Shown piece by piece: positions 32,124 through 44,098 of a stretch of 64,000 bases of DNA. Below the pieces are notes generated by a model. That model did not search any database, had not been told where the DNA came from, and worked only from the letters and a program-made list of their open reading frames with translations. The DNA comes from Leuctra nigra (Eukaryota; Arthropoda; Insecta; Plecoptera; Leuctridae). How positions within the stretch are numbered: the stretch's first letter is position 1; each line of letters begins with the position of its first letter. The stretch lies in contig OW203766.1 in the NCBI GenBank assembly GCA_934045905.1, positions 18,656,309 to 18,720,308 of the forward strand, in the 5' to 3' direction. Both the position numbers and the translations under genes were made by a program.

Positions 32124-35100
32124 GATAGCTTTTAAAAGGGGTGTAATTTCACTGTTTTCACGGCCCTCTAGCACCCAAACGGCATAACGTATTGTTCCCA
32201 AATTTGGTATATGTTGTCAGGTGGGCCATAGCTCGAAATTAAGTTATTTCGCAACAATGTGAGATTTCCCAATTTTGAGATCCAGTAGGCCGAAAATGCC
32301 ATGTTGTTGCTTACAGTAAAAGTGTTTGGTCTGCTCCTCAGTTTATTAGGCATTTACGGTATGTTGAGTGAGTGTGAGTGTATAGTACGACTTGGCTGGG
32401 TGGAGCGACCGCTCCACTAGATATCTCCTGGAAATGTTTACAGTGAAGGAATTCTATCCTCTCTTTAGGAATTGCTATAATTAAAAAGTATTTGTGTGCA
32501 TATTATTATTATTTTAACAATATTTTGATTGTATGCATTGGGTTTTTTCAATGAAATGTCATGTCACTGGATGTTGCGATGTTGCGTATCCCCCCCCCCC
32601 CCCCTTCGAGATGGTGATCCCCCTGAAATCGAGTCCAGCCTGCCCTAATCCTCACACACCCCGGTCCGTCCCCATTCCGGCCTGGCCTTCCCACCGCTGC
32701 TGGACTCCGCCGGATCGGGCCCGTTAGGTCGACCCCTCCCCATGTCCTCCACTTATGTCCAACAAAGTTGAATGTAAAAATTAATGTGCGCAATATAACC
32801 TCGTCGTCGACGCGCCGGTAAACCATAATACTCTAATCTAATCGTATAGGTCTGTGGCCAGTGGAGGAGAACGATGCAGCGGCCAGCAGCAGATGGCTGC
32901 GATGTTGGCGTTACGTGTTCCCCCGCCTCCACATCGCTCAGAGCGTGTTCGCTTTCGGCGCTCAACTCTTCGACATCTACATCAGAAGTGACGACGTCGT
33001 CGCCGCCTCCGAGTTCGTCATCGGGCTCTTGATCAACCTCATGACCGCGGTTAAAACATGGATTCTGTTGACGAAAGGGAAAGATTTCCTACATATTGTA
33101 GAGTCTATGGAGAAATTACAAGAGCAGCAAAGATACAAACGATCTGCGAAGAAAATACTCGAGAAATATCAAAACTTGTCGCGACGTTTTACGTTAATTT
33201 TTACAGGAATTCTGACTCCTGTGATTGTTGCAACTTTAGGGATTGTATTGATGCATAGTTATTCTTCGAAGAGGATCATGATGAGGTTTGATGAATTTCG
33301 CATTGCGAAACCCTTCAATCAGTTCCATACCTAGATTAAGTTATTCAAAAAAAGGGTTTTTGTCCATGGCTACATGAATTTTTGCTATGTTTCCTTGGCT
33401 GGGGTGAGGGGGGGGGGGGGGGGGGGGTAGCGAGCGGAGGGACATTATTTGGCTTGGCACACATGGGCATCCCCCCTCCATAGATTTCCAAAGGGACCGA
33501 AAAATGAAAGGATTGAACCAATGGTGATGGGAGGAGTCAATGTAGCATAATAGTTCTCTTTACTCACACTAGAGCAGCACTGTCCATATAGTGGGAGAGG
33601 GAGCCAATTAAACGTGTGGGGGAAAGACAGTTGAATTTCAAAATGGATCCATTTGCTATTTGATTACTATTGATTACTGTGCTGTCACAGCCTTCTTGAC
33701 AGTCACGGCCCACATCCTTCTTTCATCTGTTTTATTCGTGACGTCACTTAGCAAGATAATGACTATACTTTGTTCCTAAGGCAGACACACTCATTGTTCT
33801 CGTTTAATGATGTATTAGGGACACTTACAATGGACCTGACCCTATCGTAAAAACCTAAAAGTGTCAAAACATACCTCATAAATACATACATACCATTGTG
33901 GAATAATATTCCACACCCTAAGCGAGCTAAGAGCTACAAGGTTGTAAACGACCTCGAACAAGGGATGTGCAATAAATGGTCGAGGATACAATAAGAGCAA
34001 ATGATTTTACGATACCTTATAAAACGAGAACAATGAGTGTGTCTGCCTTAGGAACAAACTTTAGTGGTCCATTACCATGCCAAATTTTTTTTTATTTGTT
34101 TTGTTGCTCTATTTTGAGAAAATTATCTTTGACTCAACTATGATATTTTGGGGTAATTTCTGACTAAGCGTATGTTAATTTTTTAAAAAAGGTTGAAAAA
34201 TGTTGCTCATGTTTGCAGTTTTCTATTTTTTTCGTATTTGAATACGAGAAAAAACACCTTTTTTACGCTTTATGTTTCGCTTAACACAGCTTAAGAATGT
34301 AGAGCATCTGTAATAAACGCACAAAAATGCATAGAATGGAGATCAAATTTGCAAAAAGTTTTCTGGGGCTGTGCTCTCTGGACCCGCATATGCTGGGGGG
34401 CCTCCCCCCCTGAAAGATATCATGCAGACGACCATCTGGGCACAGGTGTTGGGCAAAAAGAAACCCTACTCAATCACACCATAAATATACAAATATACAT
34501 TGTTTATCTTTCAGACACTGGTTTCCAATAGAAGTTAAGACGGACATTATTTGGCCTATCATTGTCGTACTAGAGTTTATAATGGGAATCACTGATTTCA
34601 CCTTGATTCTTTACTTCGATCTACTGTTATATTCAATTATAATTGAGTTCCTAGGTCAATTTAAAATCTTGCAGTTCAATCTATCTCACATGAATACTAT
34701 TGTATCATGTATTGTCAAGACTAATTCGAAGAAAAAATACAAAATGTTACTCGGTGATGCAAATCAGGGGCCTATTGGAAATACATTAATGCAGTTGCAA
34801 ACTTTTCCACTACCTGACGAAGCGTTGGAAGTTCTGTTCCAAAAAAAACGTAAAAATAATTTGTCGAAAACTGAAGAGTTTGAAACTGAGATGCATCGCC
34901 ATCTTGCTTCTTGCATTGAACACCACGTGGAATTAACCAGGTATAAAACACATACTTAACAAAATTTTCCTAGCGTTATGGCATGCGAATCAATATTACA
35001 CTTTGAATCTATCATATTATCAATGCAATGTGCAGTGGTCGAATTGGGGGGGGGGGGGGATGCGGGGGATGGAATCCCCCAATGGCTAATTTGTCCACTT

Positions 35101-38100
35101 CACCATCTCCCCATGAAAGATTTAAAAACAGCACCTATTTACTTCAAAATGTAAACATTTTCAGAAAAATTTTCAATTTTATAGCCTCTTGACGACATTT
35201 GTCGAGATAGGCTGAAATAGCGTCAAAATCCCGTATAGAAATGCACCAAATATATTTCTAGGTCCGGGATTGTGCGCCCCTGGCCCGCATGGTGCTGCCC
35301 CCCCCCCCCCCCCCCTCCATTAACTTGGAGCATTTTTATAACTACGATATATAACTACACCATCCCCCCATGTACCGACTTTCAATTCGACCACTGGCAA
35401 TGGGTGAACTCTGTTCTGGTTTCACAGATTGGCTCGGAAGCTGGAGTCTGTGGTCCAGCTGCCCCTTCTGACGATGCTGTTCTCAAACATGTTTGTTGGG
35501 ATGGGGTTGATTCAAGTTACCACGGAGGTAATCTCTAAAAGTTATATTATTTTATCGTATAGTATTCATTATTTTATTATTCGATTCTCGGATATCGTGC
35601 TGTGCCATGTTCTCAATAACTGAAGCCTCACGAATTTCTGGATTTGCATGATACGTTAATTTACGTTGGTTATAAAAATAAAAGTAAAATTTGTTTGTTT
35701 GTATGTGCTGTACTCACTATTTATTACGAAACCTTGAAAGTGAACCGAATAAAACTGAAATTGTGCGACGGTCACGAACTGTGTATAACAATTCTTAGGT
35801 GTCAAGACCTTTAAAACGTTTACTATTAGGTAGAGAACTTCTTCACTCAAAAACGGTAACACCCAACAGTGTTTGACTCCCACAGACTGGTGCCCAGGTT
35901 GACCCATGACCTTCTCTGAAATGAATATGTAAAATTAAACAAGATCTCCACTTGCAATGAAGACTCTACTTGTTTCTAGAAGTCCGACATCGACTTACGA
36001 GGCGCCATGTTCGCTATTGTCATCTGCAGCGTGGGAGAGCTTGCCATGTGCTGCTGGTTCTGTGATCAACTAGTGCAGGAGGTGAGACGTGGTTCGTGTA
36101 TCCATTTCCAGCTGCACTTGTATTCCATCACCAGCTGAACTTGTGTTCTTGTATTCCATCACCAGCTGCACTTGTATTCCATCACCAGCTGAACTTGTGT
36201 TCTTGTATTCCATCACCAGCTGCACTGGCATTCGACCACCAGCTGCACTTGTATTCCATCGCCAGCTGCACTTGCATTCGACCACCAGCTGCACTTGTAT
36301 TCCATCGCCAGCTTCACTTGCATTCGACCACCAGCTGAACTTGTATTCCATCGCCAGCTGAACTTGTATTCCATCACCAGCTGAACTTGTATTCCATCAC
36401 TAGCTGCACTTGTATTCCATCGCCAGCTGAGCTTGCATTCGACCACCAGCTGCACTTGTATTCCATCACCAGCTGCACTTGCATTCGACCACCAGCTGCA
36501 CTTGTATTCCATCGCCAGCTTCACTTGCATTCGACCACCAGCTGAACTTGTATTCCATCGCCAGCTGAACTTGTATTCCATCACCAGCTGAACTTGTATT
36601 CCATCACTAGCTGCACTTGTATTCCATCACCAGCTGCACTTGCAACCGACCACCAGCTTAACTTGTATTCCATCACCAGCTGAACTTGTATTCCATCACC
36701 AGCTGAACTTGTATTCCAAGACAAGCTGAACTTGTATTCCATTACCAGCTGAACTTGAATTCCATCACCAGCTGCACTTGCATTCGACCACCAGCTTAAC
36801 TTGTATTCCAATACCAGCTGAACTTGTATTCCATCACCAGCTGAACTTGTATTCCAAGACCAGCTGAACTTGTATTCCATTACCAGCTGAACTTGAATTC
36901 CATCAGCAGCTGAACTTGTATTCTATCGTCAGCTGCACTTGTATTCCATCACCAGCTACACAGTGCACTTGTATTCGATCACCAACTGCACAATAACCGC
37001 ACATTAACACATTAACCGCACTTAATTGGTCGTTGTGACCAAGGTGTGTCAATAAGGTGTTTGATATGTTGGTGAGGACTTCGATACAGACTATACAGAT
37101 CTACGTATCTTTGGCACCACATTTTACGCAATTAACCGAGGAAATAAATCGTTTTAAGTGTTTTTATTAACAAGAGACATCTACATCTTTGGAAATAGTT
37201 TTACACATTAATACCTTGTCATGATGTCTCGGTACACTAATAAAATAATAAAATCAAGCATTACGGTGGCTTGACATGTTATTGTTATGCAAAGGGAAAA
37301 TGCTAATAATAACACTTCCCTATGATGAAGTGGCATTAGTATTAGAGCTACAGAAGCGGTAAAGAAATGTCGGTACGCATCATGGAAGGATAAGAAACCC
37401 ATTTAAACATATTTATTTGAAACAAGATAATGTTCAATTAAAGTTTGATTCAAAAATGTCTTTCAAAGTTGAATTGGGCCAAAAGGACATGGTCTACCGT
37501 AGAAATATTAAATATACCTATGTATTTGAAATAGTGTTCATTTTATGTTGTGGTAGGTAAACAGTGAACAACACAATTTCTTCTCATTTCTTTTTTCTTC
37601 ACTTCCATCTTGCCAATGAACCACGCTGTCCAGGGGGTCAAGACTATCTAAACAATCTTGTTGAATGGGATAATCAACTCTTGAATGTATTTCTTACAGA
37701 GTAACTTGGTGATGGAGGCCGTGTACAACAGTGACTGGCTTGATTATTCGCTGACATTGAAGAAGAAAATTAACTTGATTCTTCTGCGTGGTTTCCATCC
37801 AATTCTATTCAAATCACTCAACTGCTTTCCCATCTCACTGGAGGGATTTGCTGAAGTAAGTTCGACAATTGTATTAATTACACCCTAAAGAACCATTAAT
37901 CTATTGTAATAACCTGTAACATCTCACAATTTACGTATGCCGATGTAATTTAAATGATGAACAATCAAATCTAACCATTTTCTCTCACTTTTAAAAAAAT
38001 AACATCACTATTGTTTAGCTACTGTTTCTGTTTGGTGTTTTTGAAATACTTTAAGATAAAACATTTTTAGAGGACTCGAGGTTTCATTTGGTTTTGACTT

Positions 38101-38197
38101 TTCAATTACCTGCCATCTTCAATTTCAGGTGATGCAATTATCCTGGCGGTACTACAAAGTAATTGTTACACTCATTGCAAAGCAGAAGCACAACTGA
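30849..38197 (+). CDS. Odorant receptor E (7tm_6), intact, 463 aa
   Basis: Exons are 30849-30951, 32850-33285, 34515-34940, 35428-35527, 35980-36081, 37700-37855 and 38129-38197 (TGA), totalling 1392 coding bases with matching phases. The start MWGIIRKSVEERDFTDPIKY is shared with B and D. It diverges more in exons 2 and 3, for example a charged hydrophilic stretch (KKKYKMLLGDANQGP, FQKKRKNNLSKTEEFE) near residues 245-300, in the predicted cytosolic loop. The 3' exons carry CCWFCDQLVQE, NLVMEAVYNSDWLDYS, FPISLEGFAE and WRYYKVIVTLIAKQK, the OR signature. Exon 34515-34940 fuses what are two exons in B-D, as in gene A. The 5' half of exon 2 uses mostly C or G at third positions, unlike the rest. 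The exon 2 acceptor lies at the end of a dispersed repeat. It should act as an Orco-partnered odour receptor; the ligand is unknown. Confidence 0.9.
31098..32420 (-). mobile_element. Composite repeat, inverted second copy
   Basis: Holds the foldback part first (31098-31458, arms CCCCATAAAAAACACTCC and onward), then the body with three ETS/CRE-like sites (exact at 31924-31938, diverged at 31801-31815 and near 31671), then the palindrome and CTAG end at 32401-32420. It mirrors 16902-19189. It also contains an ATC microsatellite at about 32091-32122. In intron 1 of gene E. Confidence 0.65.
32588..32848 (+). repeat. GC-rich dispersed repeat copy abutting exon 2 of gene E
   Basis: Relative of 3593-4064 (shared GAGATGGTGATCCCCCTGAA, CGGATCGGGCCCGTTA and TAATC tail), with a 15-base C run at 32590-32604. 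Its tail runs to the AG of the splice acceptor at 32848-32849, so the branch point and pyrimidine region of gene E exon 2 appear to come from the repeat. Confidence 0.6.
33767..34062. mobile_element. MITE with about 37-base terminal inverted repeats
   Basis: TTTGTTCCTAAGGCAGACAC at 33769 is repeated as its reverse complement ending near 34058, over about 37 bases. TA occurs near both edges, suggesting a Tc1/mariner-type insertion; exact ends are uncertain. In intron 2 of gene E. Confidence 0.6.
36100..36990. repeat. 23-base minisatellite with a CAGCTG E-box in each unit
   Basis: About 36 tandem units of CCAGCTG(C/A)ACTTG plus TATTCCATCA, mostly 23 bases long, with some 31-base units carrying an extra TTCTTG. 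It begins 19 bases after the 3' end of exon 5 of gene E, inside intron 5. Long open frames on both strands result only from the repeat having no stop in its unit. Confidence 0.9.
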
Positions 38198-39508
38198 TAG
38201 CCCATTTTAATTAATGTCTTATAAAACGTATCAAAATCGTAACAATCATAGAGTATAACAATTTCAATTTCAATTATCACATTTTTGTACGCTCATTATA
38301 ATAAATGTATTGATTGTGGAATATAGTATAGTATAGGAAATCCCTGTATGAAAATCATAAATCCCATATTATGTTTAGTATTTCAACTCATGGCTGGCTG
38401 AATATGACAACAGAGCAAAATGTGACCTACATCTGCCACCATTTGTAATATTCAAATTATTTATAAAATTGAGATTCTGGAAAATGTTTTCGCTTGTGAA
38501 TTATAAATAAATGTTTAATATTTGTTAGTATAGGGTAGATAATAAATGTTATTTAATATTTAATGTCGTGAATCTTTTATTTTCATATACAATATTACAT
38601 TGTTATCGAAAAATAATGTTCTATAGGATTTTCCGTCATTTTTTCCACCTCTATCCAGCATTATAATACTATTTCGTCGTCACTTCCGCATATCCTGGTT
38701 GGGAGAGCGTCGCCGCTCCCGAAACTCTCGTCCGACAACCCGAGATCAATATTCAGGGACGTTTGGTCCTCGGCGTCGTCCCGGCTTTCTGGAAGACAGG
38801 ATGATCGTCAGCCGGGATCTCGGCACTCAACGGGTGTGCTTTGAGGCGGTCAGTCACTAAGTGACCTGACCTTATCCACAGATCGTGAACGCTGGCGAAT
38901 ATTGAGTCTTTGGGATGCTGGGATGCTAGTGAACCTCATCGGGTGAGGTTTAGAGGTTTAGTGAAGGTGAATTAGAAGGAGCAATGTTTTGAGTCTAGAC
39001 TTGAATCAAATATCATTTTATAAAGCAATAATTTGGATCAGGACAACGTAAGCCAAAAAATAAATGAAGAAAACAAATTAGCTTATTTTAAAAATTTATT
39101 TTTAAACTAAAATTTTTGCTTATTATAGCTAAAAATTAGCTTATTTTATCTTATAATAGACTTTCAATTAATAGTTTAAAGTCAATAATTTGAATTAGTA
39201 CGCTGGATCCAAGTGGTCAACCTTTTTTAAAATAAGGACAGCCGTCAATAAAGTGATTTAAATAAAATAAGGAGTGATATCAACATTTTAAAAGAATTAT
39301 TTTTTATTCAAATACATTTTATTAGTTTAACGTTTTACTGAAAATACTTCTAGTGCTTTTGATACTATTGTGATTTTTTTTAAATAGTGTGAATTGTTGA
39401 ATAAGTAACGTTATTGTATGCCGCAATTTAAAAAATATTTTCTGATTTGGAACAATTAGGAGCAAATAAGTGACTTACATAGTGAATTATTTCCTATGAG
39501 GTATAAAT
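38198..39508. other. 3' flank of OR gene E
   Basis: Likely 3' UTR and AT-rich DNA. A GC-rich patch at about 38690-38940 stands out but encodes nothing I recognise. I see no further OR exon after 38197. Confidence 0.5.
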
Positions 39509-39519
39509 ACGTCACTTCT

Positions 39520-39801
39520 ACGGAACAGGTTGGGTGAGTGGTTAACGCTCTGAGCTTGTATTCCGGAGGCCCGGGTTCGATTCCCGCGGCCGTCCTTCCT
39601 GACTGGGGTTTTTTCGTGGTTTTCCCTCAGTCGACAGGCAAATGCTGGGAATGTACCCTACTAATAGGCCACGACCGCCTCCTTCCCACTTTCCATCCTT
39701 TCCTACGCTTCACCATCATCTCCCAATCATCCTCATAATCATTCATCCGTCGCCATTAGCCTCGCTACAGAACAGTGCGACGTTAAGTCCCAGACAAAAA
39801 A
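39520..39801 (+). mobile_element. tRNA-derived SINE, full length, 11-base TSD
   Basis: TSD ACGTCACTTCT at 39509-39519 and 39802-39812. The head has pol III A-box-like GTGAGTGGTTAACGC and B-box GGGTTCGATTCCC. The body has GGTTTTTTCGTGGTTTTCCC and the end is an A run. The tRNA-like head cannot form a matched acceptor stem, so it is not a tRNA gene. Related copies: 56162-56432 and 16527-16577. Confidence 0.85.
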
Positions 39802-39812
39802 ACGTCACTTCT

Positions 39813-42355
39813 TGTCAAATTATCCGATTTTGAAGAACAACACACCTCATTCTAAATTCACAGTGAAATCAGAAAACAGCAAAACGATGTTTTCAAATGT
39901 AACAAATTGTTACAACAACGAAACTCGAAAGAATCACAGACACAGCTCGAACACTGCCTTGATTTTATTCACGTCTTGAATTGTCTGTAATTATTTTCTT
40001 TGGCTCTCATTGCTTAGGCAATACATTAAAATCGGAGTGGTAATGGCTTCACTTTATTTTTTTGGCAGTCTTTCTGAAATCCAGACTTCTTTTTCGCGTC
40101 TACAGAATGCTCTAGGGAGTTGGTTTACAAGTCGTTTCATGTTAACAATGCGGTATAAAATCCAGGCGGCAGTTCACATATTTTCAATTCTTTTACAATA
40201 GAGTCTTATGTAAAACAAGTGCTATTGAAGAGATTATTTGAATAACAATAACTCATATTAAAAAACTTATATTTCACTAGGAAATTAATATGTGCAAATA
40301 TAAAAACCGTAAGCAAATAATGTAACAGTGACTATCGCTTAGTTTTGACGTCTAAAGGCTTTCAATGCTCTGCTAAATTTAAACAGTTGATTAGGACTAG
40401 ACATGTCAACAAACAATGATATTGCAATGACCCCTTAAACTTAACTACTAGTTTTAATAGAGCATTGAAAAACCAGACCTAAATAGTAAATTTTTCGGTG
40501 TTACATACTTTGATTGATTTCCTATCACTTCTCAAGGTCATTCTTCAAGGTCCTTCTATGAAGTGGATCTTCAGAATCCTATTAGCGTTGCCGACATACG
40601 TATTGTTGCACGTCTTGAAATTTTATTGAGGTTGACAAAATACCTACGTATCCATGCTAGAAATGTGATCCAGCTGATTTTCACCCTCAGAATTCCTCCG
40701 TTTTAATTACAAATAATACTAATTACGTAAAGCGAGGTTATAATTAAAACGAATTAGCACATTCTAATTATATTTTGAATTTAGATTAAAGTGGGAATAA
40801 AAGAAACGGTATGTTTGGAAACTGGAAAGTATCTTCTACTCGTATATACAAAAAATAAACTTGTCTCGCTTGCCCAACAAAAAGCTAGATAATAAATCAA
40901 AGTGTGTGTGTAATAGTGTGTCGTTGGCAAGTATTAATACGGTGTTTCTAAACATAGCGCTCTTGTCTCGGATGACGTCAGACTGTGATACCTCTCGAAT
41001 TGATCACGTGACATGAGCGAGCAGTCACCGCAACTCTGCGTGAGTTTGGCAGAAGCGCTCGGAACGGAAGTGAAATTTACTAGCTGGGAAGGGCAGGCAG
41101 GAAGAGAGAGGCTGGGCTCGAACTCGGGTCTTGAGAGCTTCTATACATGTGGAATGAAATCATGAGGAAGAAGAAATCTCTCTTGATGTTATTGGTCGTC
41201 AAAGAGGTAGCAAAATAAATTCAAATGACGATTTTTCTATTTTAAATTTTAAAAATAATAAAAATGTTCGTCCTTTTCTTCATTCTTTTTTGTATCCAAT
41301 TACATAAATTCAGTTAAAAATAATGTAAAATAATGTAATTTTAATAATTTCAAAATAACTGCATTGGTACTAAGATTATTTACAAAAAATTAACATAAAA
41401 TTTGCTAGAAAATGTATGAGTATGCTTTTTCTAATGTATGATTTGATGATATGGTATGATATGACATAACATGATATGTTTCTTATAAATAAGTGCCACT
41501 CGCCAAGAATATTTTGATGTTTTCAAACACATTAAAGTCAAATTCGTAAGTAACCAACATCAAATTTAGAAGAAAATTACTTATAGGAATTATAAAAAAC
41601 CTCGTAAAAATCTCATGAAACTCTGGGCCGGATTTTCAAAGCGCAGTTATATATTTAAACAGTTGATTAGGACTATATTGTAATCGCAACAACTAATAAC
41701 TATCTGTGTATCTTTACAAACAACTGATCTACTAGAGCATGTAACCCCGGCTCTTATCTTAAACTTCTTCAAGATTTCTCTAAGCTAACTTTACCACTCT
41801 AGAGAACACTTAGTGCTAAGAACCGAACGAAAACACATCTCAAACATGAAAAGGTTAATACAATTAGTTAGACATTAAGTCAAGAATCTCAGCCATGTAC
41901 CAACTTTGAAGTTTGCAAAGCAGCATCAATTAAACTTTGACAAGAGAATATACACATGCAGCCTCCCTGAAAATGTTGAAGAATATTCACCGAAACTCGA
42001 ACCAGAGATCTTGAAGAAGCAAGTGATGTATTCGAATCATGACAGGAAATAATCTTTTTCTTATTTCAGTTTAAAAATAGCTGATGTGCGTTTGCTTTCC
42101 ATCCCCTACAATCACGGCCAACAGAGGTAGATTCGTCCATCATGCGTCTTTACAAGATCACAGCCTCCCACACGTGGATCTGTGACGCACCATTGAGATC
42201 AGATAGAAAGAAAACAGAACTGAAAAATAGTAAAAAGAAATTATATGGGGAAAATAATTAGAGTAATCTGAATAACAGAAGAATTAAAGAAAATGTACAG
42301 AAAAATGTGTACGAGCATAGTTGGTTGGAAATCAATTCCACTGTAAAGATAACTA
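39813..42355. other. AT-rich intergenic DNA
   Basis: No gene recognised. A short inverted repeat (TTTCAATGCTCT near 40360; AGAGCATTGAAA near 40460) and a second copy of its AAACAGTTGATTAGGACTA arm near 41655 suggest a small foldback family. A GC-richer patch at about 40950-41120 holds TGACGTCA and ATCACGTGAC motifs. Confidence 0.4.
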
Positions 42356-43422
42356 CTAGGAAAACGTTCAGTGTAACGCGTTGATGAGCGAGCACAGAAC
42401 ATGCAACATCCCCATAGTAACGATGCACGACACGGCACAAGACGATTTTCTCTGCAATTTTTCAATCTCCATAATACTCAGGATGAATAACAGATCCATT
42501 GTGTCGTGAAGTCTTACCTACATACCTTCTCCAGAAATCTCTTGTGACATCCCATTCTAAACTCGTAAAATTACAATTAATACTTGACTGATTCGGCTAA
42601 CAATATGTAAAATTTAATATTAAGTTGGTCTTGATCACCATGCAAAATTTGAACTTAATGTGAACATTTTTATTGTCGACCAATCAGAAGACATTATTTA
42701 AACTTAAACCAATTAGAGGATTTGTCCTTCGTACTGCATCCGATTTTATGCGCTAGCTCAAAAATGCTTTCATTTTACTGTACATTGTGGATAGCTTGGC
42801 TGCTCTACAGGCCTTTGCCTTGGAACAGAAGCTTAAAGAAGGCAGGGATGCCAATTTAGTATACATTTTTCAAGATTATGGAATAAAATGACCTTAAAAT
42901 GACAAAACTTTTGAAAATAACGACAGATTAGACTGAAAATTGGCAAAAATACCTAAAATGTTGGTACCAATGACCACGCGAAGTTTAAAGTTGATCGGTC
43001 AATCTGTTCTAGTTTAAATGTCAAAAATCACAGTAGTAGTAGTTGTAGTAGTTTATTGTTTGTAGCAGAATTCAGCTAATACAATAAAAATAAAAATACA
43101 GAAAAATGGTTTTAAATTTGAACCAATAGGAGGATTTGGCTGAAACTTTTTATGATTGGGTACAATGTTGGTTGCAATGTTTTTGCTAAATTTCAAACTG
43201 ATCGAAGCAACCAATCGAAAGATAATTTTTTTAAATTTGAACCAATCACGGGAGCCCATTCAAAAACGATCCCAGGGACCGCATAGAGTACGTTAGTATG
43301 TGTACAAAATTTCAGATCGATTGCTTGAGCGGTTAGACCTAGGCTGTGACCACAAAAAAAAAACACACACACAGAGAAAGTGCCATATGAGTACCGTGGT
43401 GACGCTCGCTACGCTCGCTCAA
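42356..43422 (-). mobile_element. Helitron-like repeat, long copy
   Basis: Plus-strand order: CTAGGAAAACGTTCAGTGTA (hairpin end), the family interior, then GACGCTCGCTACGCTCGCTC (5' start). It closely resembles the 7979-8998 copy. It directly abuts the next copy at 43423. Confidence 0.65.
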
Positions 43423-44098
43423 CTAGGAAAACGCTCTGTGTAGCGCGTTGATAAGCGAGCCTTCTTATTGTATGTGATTTGATATGTGTTTGCAAGTCTC
43501 TACTCTACAGGCCTTGGAACGGAATCATCAAGATGGCACTGATATAATAATTGAAATTTTTGGCATGCATTTGCAAATATTTTAAGATTATAGAACAAAA
43601 TTTTCTTAGACTGACAATAACTTTTTGGTTTCTGTTGCAAATAAAGATATAATAATAATAATAATAATAATAATAACGACAGATTAGTCTGAAAATAGGC
43701 AAACATGCCTAAAATGTTGGTCCCAATGACCATGCAAAGTTTTAGTTGATCGGTCAAACGGTTCTAGTTGAAATTTTAAAAATAACAAGATAGATGGGTT
43801 TAAATTTTAACCAATAGGAGGATTTGGCTGATAGTTTGTAAGATTGGGGACAATATTAGTAGCAATGACTTTGCAAAATTTCAAATAGATCGGACCAACA
43901 AATCAAAAGTTTTTTTTTAATTTGAACCAATTACAGGATCCCGTTCAAAAACGATCCCAGAGACCGCTTAGATAACGTTAGTATGCGTGCAAAATTTCAA
44001 AATTGTTGGTTGTGCGGTTTGACCTATAGGCAGAGCTGACATAAAAACAAAAAATAAAAACACATGAGTCTCGTGGTGACGCTCGCTACGCTCGCTTA
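43423..44098 (-). mobile_element. Helitron-like repeat, tandem copy
   Basis: Begins CTAGGAAAACGCTCTGTGTA immediately after the start of the 42356-43422 copy and ends GCTCGCTACGCTCGCTTAA. The two copies are head-to-tail with no spacer. Holds an ATA microsatellite at about 43650-43677. Confidence 0.65.

Noticed and set aside
36070..36880. Long repeat proteins on both strands
   Set aside because: They are translations of a 23-base minisatellite inside an intron; open frames appear on both strands at once.
39520..39593. tRNA gene
   Set aside because: A and B boxes are present but the acceptor stem does not pair, and a SINE body, A tail and TSD follow.
40010..40201. Hydrophobic 63-residue frame downstream of gene E, considered as a stray OR exon
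   Set aside because: It lacks the exon lengths, phases and signature residues shared by all OR exons in the array.
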